A DNA stretch of 64,000 nucleotides from Hofstenia miamia (Eukaryota; Xenacoelomorpha; Acoela): positions 871,579 through 935,578 of the forward strand of contig SCFE01000010.1 of NCBI GenBank assembly GCA_004352715.1, read 5' to 3'. The notes under the pieces were generated by a model. That model worked only from the letters and a program-made list of their open reading frames with translations. It was not told where the DNA came from and did not search any database. Shown here piece after piece: positions 59,331-64,000 of the stretch. Position numbers and translations under genes: made by a program. How positions within the stretch are numbered: the first letter of the stretch is position 1; each line of letters begins with the position of its first letter.

Positions 59331-62056
59331 TTAAGAACTTATTACATGATTATGAAAATTTTTTAAGAATACCCAGGCAGGTTAAGGTTACGTAAAAATC
59401 GATTCGTCCGAATTTTTTAACAATTTCATCCAAGCCTGTAAAAAATAGTCAATGGAGTTAGGCTACTCATTCAAAGATGAAGATTTGTGCTAAAAATATT
59501 CTTTGGCCTGAAGTACATGCAAATAAGATTTTTTTTCAATGAGAAATCTGATTTTTGTAAAAATATTCAAATTCTTTCTATACCTAGTATTAGAAAATCA
59601 GGCGGTCTAATACACATGGGAACAACAACTATACTGAAATATTTTTTCTGAAGAAAAACTGAGCCGTGCGCGAAGTCAGAGTTCGTCGCACTGTATTTCT
59701 AGTGAGTGCAATACTTAGGTGATTACTTTATTTCTCTATCGTTTTTAGTTATTGGGCGATTGCGTTGGATGAATAACGATGCATTGAAAAAATATTACTG
59801 TGAAATATATTATGTTGAAATGATAAATATCCGAAAACTTTGAAGAGGAAGTTTACTTATTAGTGCAAAGGAAGTATGTACATATTAATAAGCCGCGAAA
59901 TAAAACAAAGGAAACATTAGATTTCTATTAAGCAAAGGAACTTGATCTGACAATAGGTATAGACAAAACATAACTATTTGTATACGATAGTGATTCTTTG
60001 CTAATCTACGTCAATAAGTAAATCGTCTTCTGTGACACAACAAACACATCAATATTGGAGATAAAACTTTTTATTGTTCTTAAATTGTTTGTTGGTTTAA
60101 TTCGAAATGATGATTTTTTCAAACAAGTATGAAGAATACTTCAAAACAGTAAAAATACAATTCAAAACAGGTTCATAAGTGCGCTATTTAAACTTCACAA
60201 TAGTAAGTTGTTCCTAAAACTCGTGTGCAGGATTAATTAATTGCGGAGGTAACTAATTTCCATAACATAAAAAAGTAAATAGGAAAAAAGATAGAAACTG
60301 GGCTGCTGCGAGTTGATTTTTTAGGCTCGAGTCGAGTTGGAAGCCTAACTCGTGAATTCGAGTGGAATTAGAGTTATATTTAGACTTTCTTTTCTTGGTA
60401 GTCTAAACTAAATATAACTGTGCTACCCTATATAAATGTACGACAGAAATACAAAATGTTAAACTCAATGAGAGAAACTAAGTCTGATGGCTTAAAATTC
60501 GAGAAAAATAGTGAAAGGTGGATGGATTCTTCATTACAGGCAAAAATTGAAGAAAAATTGATGACATTCAAATTAATATCGAGTTGGATTCGAGAACTCG
60601 AACTGGTGAATTGAGAATTTTGATCTCGAGGCGTAATCACAGGGCCCTAATTGAACCAACCCCCCCAGATATCCTAAGGTATGTCCCAAACTACACATTA
60701 AACCAAAAAAGCCTTCTGCTGGGGTAGGATGGTATACAATGACTAAGAAATTTGGTTTAATAATTTCACAGTATAGATAATGCACTGGATGCTATTCCGC
60801 CCTTAAAACAGGCTAAAGAATATTAATTTTATAGTATACCAGTCTATAATAAACATTTCCCAACTGATTACACCTTTACTATAATTACAGTATAACAAAC
60901 TGGTAAGCATGAATGACTGCTATTTTTCCGATTGCCTCATTGATAGATTGCTGAATAGCGTTATTATCGACAACACTATGTAACATTGCAGTCGATTAAT
61001 ATGTTAAATCGACTCGACTTTCACATATTATAGATATTTTACTGTTTGAGATAAAGTTAATACGTATATAGTTCCGAACATATCCATACGCTATACATAG
61101 TTTTTAAGCTAAGCTTTCAAATGAAAGATATAGGACGTCTACACCATTGAATTAAAACCCTAGAAAAGGTTCAAACGAAAAGCTAAACAAGGAAATCTAT
61201 AAAGAATAGCCCTAACCGACATGACTCTCTATATTTATTACTAGAGATAGAGGTATCAATCAATTGATTTATATTGGACATAAAAAAAGTAATTATTGAT
61301 TGAATTTCACAGAAAATGAATTAAATTTCTCCATAAGGAAGACAATTCAGAGCAGATCTCTTTCAAAATATAAACAAGGTTTAATGCGCGAATCGAGTCT
61401 AAAAATGAAATTAATTAATATGTTGCAATTAGAAATTTAAAAATAGCATACTTTGTCCAATGACGTAAACACACATTTCACCGTAGGCCGGAAGAAAATC
61501 CTCCAAACATCAAGAATTACGGATTGTTGTTAAACTCAATAACGGAAACATTCTACAAATCGGATACAGCACAAAGAGAAGCGTTTCTTTTAAGAAATTG
61601 AGAAAGGAAATTTAAAAACAGCTGGATAGCTTTCAAATACACCAATATTAAAAAGATCATTAACTAAATACAAGATGTCTATATTCGTTAGGGAAATTTG
61701 AAGAGAATTTAGCCTAGGATGGGTAAACACCCAAAACTAATACAAACAATCGGTGTAAGACAGTACCAATAAGAATAGGTAATGGAAGTTAATAACTGTA
61801 ATGCCTTCATTAAGCAAAATCAGAGGTGGAATATGAAATGCAAGATAATTGAAAAAATACAAACAACTTTCATCCGGAAACTTATTGCATTTTTAACACT
61901 TGGTAGAACAGAGGGAATGTGCGCACACTAACTCACATTAGGAAAGCTTAATGATGCGTTAAAAAAGCATACTGTCGACGTGTACTTTCCCAATAAATTT
62001 TGTCAATTCACAGACTTGATCCAATTTTCATTTACAGTGAGTTAAATAAAGTTTAC
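59331..62056. other. AT-rich stretch; possible ATP synthase epsilon intron
   Basis: Contains GAGTCGAGTTGG/AACTCGAACTGG repeat traces with a CAGGGCCCTAATT end at 60307-60653. No second exon for the gene starting at 62099 was found. Confidence 0.4.
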
Positions 62057-62099
62057 CTTGGAAATACACCAGGGAGGCTCGGTTCCACTTGGCAGACAT
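62057..62099 (-). CDS. ATP5F1E: ATP synthase epsilon subunit, probable first exon
   Basis: Minus-strand ATG at 62099 in an A-rich context reads MSAKWNRASLVYFQ, then one base and a GTAAAC donor. The pattern M-x-A-x-W-x-x-A-x-L-x-Y fits the start of the mitochondrial F1 epsilon subunit (human MVAYWRQAGLSYIRYS), a roughly 50-residue protein of the central stalk. That protein has no long presequence and its gene is often split early. The segment upstream (62150-62345) is CpG-rich, as for a promoter. The match is only 14 residues and the second exon was not found. Confidence 0.4.
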
Positions 62100-62149
62100 T
62101 TTGTTTTTGAGAAAACATTTAATTGACGGGTTTCATCAAACTCAAAAAA

Positions 62150-62345
62150 ATGATACAGACACTGCAGGTACTCGAACGGGCATAGCAGCAATTACGACGA
62201 TAATGGATACTGCAATTAAAATTTCGCGCTCGCGTCCTTTGCGGCTTTTAGCAATCGCGTTTAAGTCGAGTAAAGTTGGTTATGCGCGGGTTTGTTATTT
62301 CAACTCCATAAGGTGACAGTTGAACTTGCGCGTTAAATACCATGC
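62150..62345. promoter_or_regulatory. CpG-rich segment, possible promoter
   Basis: Locally dense CG dinucleotides (TTTCGCGCTCGCG, ATGCGCGGG, CTTGCGCG) in otherwise AT-rich DNA, upstream of the candidate exon at 62057-62099 on the minus strand. A plus-strand frame here is open for 75 codons but has no family. Confidence 0.35.
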
Positions 62346-62741
62346 CGATCGTACGCATTAAGTAAATCGATTATTATTGCACAGATGTTGTTCATACAAC
62401 AAATTTATTACTCTTTTGATCAGAACATGGATTTATATAACACTTATATCCGAATATCCAAAGGAGCAAAATTTATCAGAGGGTACAGAAATTCAATGCA
62501 AATTAGCAGACCTTCTCGAATATCTACCAAGTGAAACCAAGAAATAAATTGTGAATATAGACATACATTTGAACTCTGACACTAAGTTTATGCAAACCTA
62601 AGAATATGTTCAACTTTAGAATTGATAATTAAAGCAACCCAATTGTCACCCGAAAATTTGTTTACCTAATATTGTTCAATTTTGACTTTATGGTAAAAGT
62701 AGGGATTTAGGAGACAAATCAATTCTATTTATCACTATTTA
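62346..62741. other. AT-rich stretch without a supported gene
   Basis: Nothing recognised. Confidence 0.4.
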
Positions 62742-63400
62742 TTAGCATAGTGGAAAAAGGAAGATAAAGTATTTCCTCACGTTTTCAGGCAGAATGTTAC
62801 AATCTTTGCAGAACATGTTCAGAAGGGAGAAGCTTCTTTTAACTGAACATGTTGTAGTAATGAACAATTGTAATTTTGCAAATATGGCTGGACTGATATT
62901 TGGCATGGTACAATTAACTATATTCAGCAATTCTTCATTGGAAATAATCCCGAAGTGCCCATAGATCTTCCTTGAAGTCAAAACACTGCAAGTCATTGTA
63001 TGCATGGATGATATAACATTTGAGGTATTCTACTGTCGATTATTTCCAAAAGACTACTATAACACTGGGTAATCCCCGTCAATTCCATTTCTTAATCTAC
63101 ACTTCTGAATGTTGTTTTGACACGATCTATTAATTCCCCATCATCGGGCAACGACAGCACCACAAATCAGATTTTAGGTAAATAATGGGCATTGTATCCG
63201 ATAACAGCTCTCTGCCATGCACCTCATCTTGCAAAAATTGGAATAGGTGGACTACCAATTTCATGAAACGAATGTCTGCGCGAGGTGTAGCAAAGAAAAT
63301 GATAAAAAATGATTCCTTAATAATATAATTTTTTCGAGGCTTTATCAATGTGCTGGGAAACAATTGCACGATTTCGTGGGCCATTTTTTCCTTAGGAGCA
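62742..63400 (-). pseudogene. hAT transposase C-terminal relic
   Basis: Minus-strand reading with frameshifts: MAHEIVQLFPST and RADIRFMKLVVHLFQFL (63130-63384); then YIIHAYNDLQCFDFKEDLWA in another frame; then CSVKRSFSLLNMFCKDCNIL, PENVRKYFIFLF and a stop at 62742. The last is the hAT dimerisation block (VERSFS.L...RNFLPENV). Same family as 15409-15735. Confidence 0.7.
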
Positions 63401-64000
63401 ATAAAGGTTTACTGTCTTAATGAACCTTGCAGTGAACTCGTGTCAATATGGTGCTTGTGGGTTGCCGACTGATTCATTGTATAGGTTGCAAAACAGTTTA
63501 CCATTTGGGTACACATAAGCTCAGTTGGAAAGTCGACCACAATTTCTCAAATATGCACCTTGTCGGTTTTAGCATGCTTTGGTAATTGAAAATCAAATAA
63601 AACGATACCATTCTTATTCATTTCTAAAATGATACATAATGATGTCATCATTCTCCATCCTGGCTTTCTGCCTCCATTTTCTATTGAAGAAAATCGGTCT
63701 CACTTTGAGTGACCTAATTCATTGCTATATTGGATTGCAACAATTACCGTGGTTATCATCATTATTAAAATTGTTGCAATTTATTAAAATTAGTGCAATA
63801 ATGTTATAGCAACACGTCTTAATCTATATGGTAACAATCGCATCAGGAATGAAGCCCTGGCTTAGTTCTGCTTATTGACTGATATCAACGTATTCTTAAT
63901 TTTATCTTTATACCAAAAATATTAAAAAATTATTAGTGGCGCATACAAACTGGTATTAATAATTTATAATTTAAATTTTTATATAAATTCTATTTAATGA
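63401..64000. other. AT-rich end of window
   Basis: May contain more of the hAT relic upstream on the minus strand, but I cannot identify motifs. Confidence 0.35.

Noticed and set aside
62089-62316. 75-codon plus-strand frame over the CpG-rich segment
   Set aside because: GC-rich DNA stays open by chance. The minus-strand exon and promoter reading explains it better.

Overview
This window is AT-rich metazoan nuclear DNA, probably from an invertebrate with a repeat-rich and polymorphic genome. The evidence is: spliced genes with GT-AG introns of several kb; a very wide mix of transposon relics (hAT, Tc1/mariner, a P-like THAP transposase, a Mutator-like transposase, non-LTR and Penelope-like retroelements, a Polinton-like terminus, many MITEs); and diverged duplicate contig ends joined by single Ns. 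I cannot name the species. It is a draft assembly with gaps at 3497-4496 (1000 N), 26252-26262, 33186-33221 and 51913-52157, and single Ns at 14021, 14840, 30159, 36613 and 46692.

Layout. 1-2430: AT-rich, nothing supported. 2430-6430: a decayed non-LTR reverse transcriptase relic split by a nested element (3116-5254). That element has 6-bp target duplications, AG...CT termini, and long terminal inverted repeats that carry a complete-looking RNA polymerase II promoter and the start of an unidentified gene. 8321-19583 (minus strand): the 3' half of a proline dehydrogenase gene (PRODH), five exons joined in frame, with introns full of MITEs, LINE, Penelope, Tc1 and hAT fragments. One exon occurs twice around a single N. 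25055-26101: mariner and hAT relics. 28046-29886: a broken P-element/THAP-type transposase. 36617-39298: an array of 18 near-identical 149-bp monomers inside a hAT-like repeat. 43660-44262: a broken Mutator-like transposase. 44760-46691: a segment that looks like low-quality consensus sequence. 51913-52888: a Tc1-type element with a long open transposase frame. 58861-59330 and 62742-63400: Tc1 and hAT relics. 62057-62099 (minus strand): a likely first coding exon of the ATP synthase epsilon subunit, next to a CpG-rich segment.

Only PRODH is a confident host gene. ATP synthase epsilon is plausible, and a few orphan exon candidates are listed with low confidence. PRODH (proline oxidation feeding electrons to the respiratory chain) and ATP synthase epsilon are both mitochondrial, but nothing here shows a functional link. 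The most unusual feature is the promoter-bearing inverted-repeat element at 3116-5254, whose interior is hidden by a nominal 1-kb gap.
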